Positions 5,770 through 5,825 of a stretch of DNA of 5,825 bases are shown one piece after another. The first letter of the stretch is position 1; every line of letters starts with the position of its first letter. A program made the position numbers and the translations under genes. Source of the DNA: Clostridiales bacterium (lineage in GTDB: Bacteria > Bacillota > Clostridia > Christensenellales > Christensenellaceae); contig DOMW01000087.1 in NCBI GenBank assembly GCA_003510345.1, positions 1 through 5,825 of the forward strand, given 5' to 3'. The notes under the pieces were generated by a model. That model searched no databases, was not told the DNA's origin, and saw nothing but the letters and a program-made list of their open reading frames with translations.

Positions 5770-5825
5770 GTATTTATATTGTGCAAATATCTTGCGTTTG
5801 CTTTCGGGTATTCCTTTTGGGTCAA

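Overview
This window is ordinary bacterial translation-machinery DNA. It carries six complete plus-strand genes in the order infC, rpmI, rplT, a TrmH/SpoU-family rRNA 2'-O-methyltransferase gene, pheS and pheT. The gene set and order, the strong AGGAGG-type ribosome binding sites, the Cys-rich PheS insert and an attenuator-like leader before infC all point to a Gram-positive Firmicute. A moderately GC-rich member of the Clostridia seems most likely. That placement is an inference from style; no rRNA or other lineage marker is present.

Layout. Bases 1-63 hold no supportable gene. A near-consensus sigma-A promoter (-35 at 64-69, extended -10 at 85-93) starts a leader of about 175 nt. The leader holds several hairpins and an internal intrinsic terminator (179-212), then infC, which appears to start at a non-standard ATC codon (275) behind a good Shine-Dalgarno. 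infC, rpmI and rplT encode initiation factor IF3 and ribosomal proteins L35 and L20. Together with the leader they look like the classical IF3-L35-L20 operon, in which L20 feeds back on the leader in Firmicutes. A clear intrinsic terminator (1432-1468) closes this unit.

The second unit begins 18 nt after that terminator. It contains the rRNA methyltransferase gene, then pheS 4 nt later, then pheT after a 57-nt spacer holding a GC palindrome and a 7-bp tandem repeat. PheS and PheT are the alpha and beta subunits of the alpha2beta2 phenylalanyl-tRNA synthetase. I see no T-box or obvious promoter for this unit, so it may depend on read-through from the infC operon or on a promoter I cannot recognise. 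After pheT there is an 11-bp perfect inverted repeat with a 25-nt loop and a short AT-richer tail that may belong to an interspersed repeat or a converging gene.

I found no previously undescribed system. The items most worth a second look are the infC leader and ATC start, the missing regulatory input for the pheST unit, the post-pheT inverted repeat, and a few substitutions at normally conserved PheS and PheT positions.
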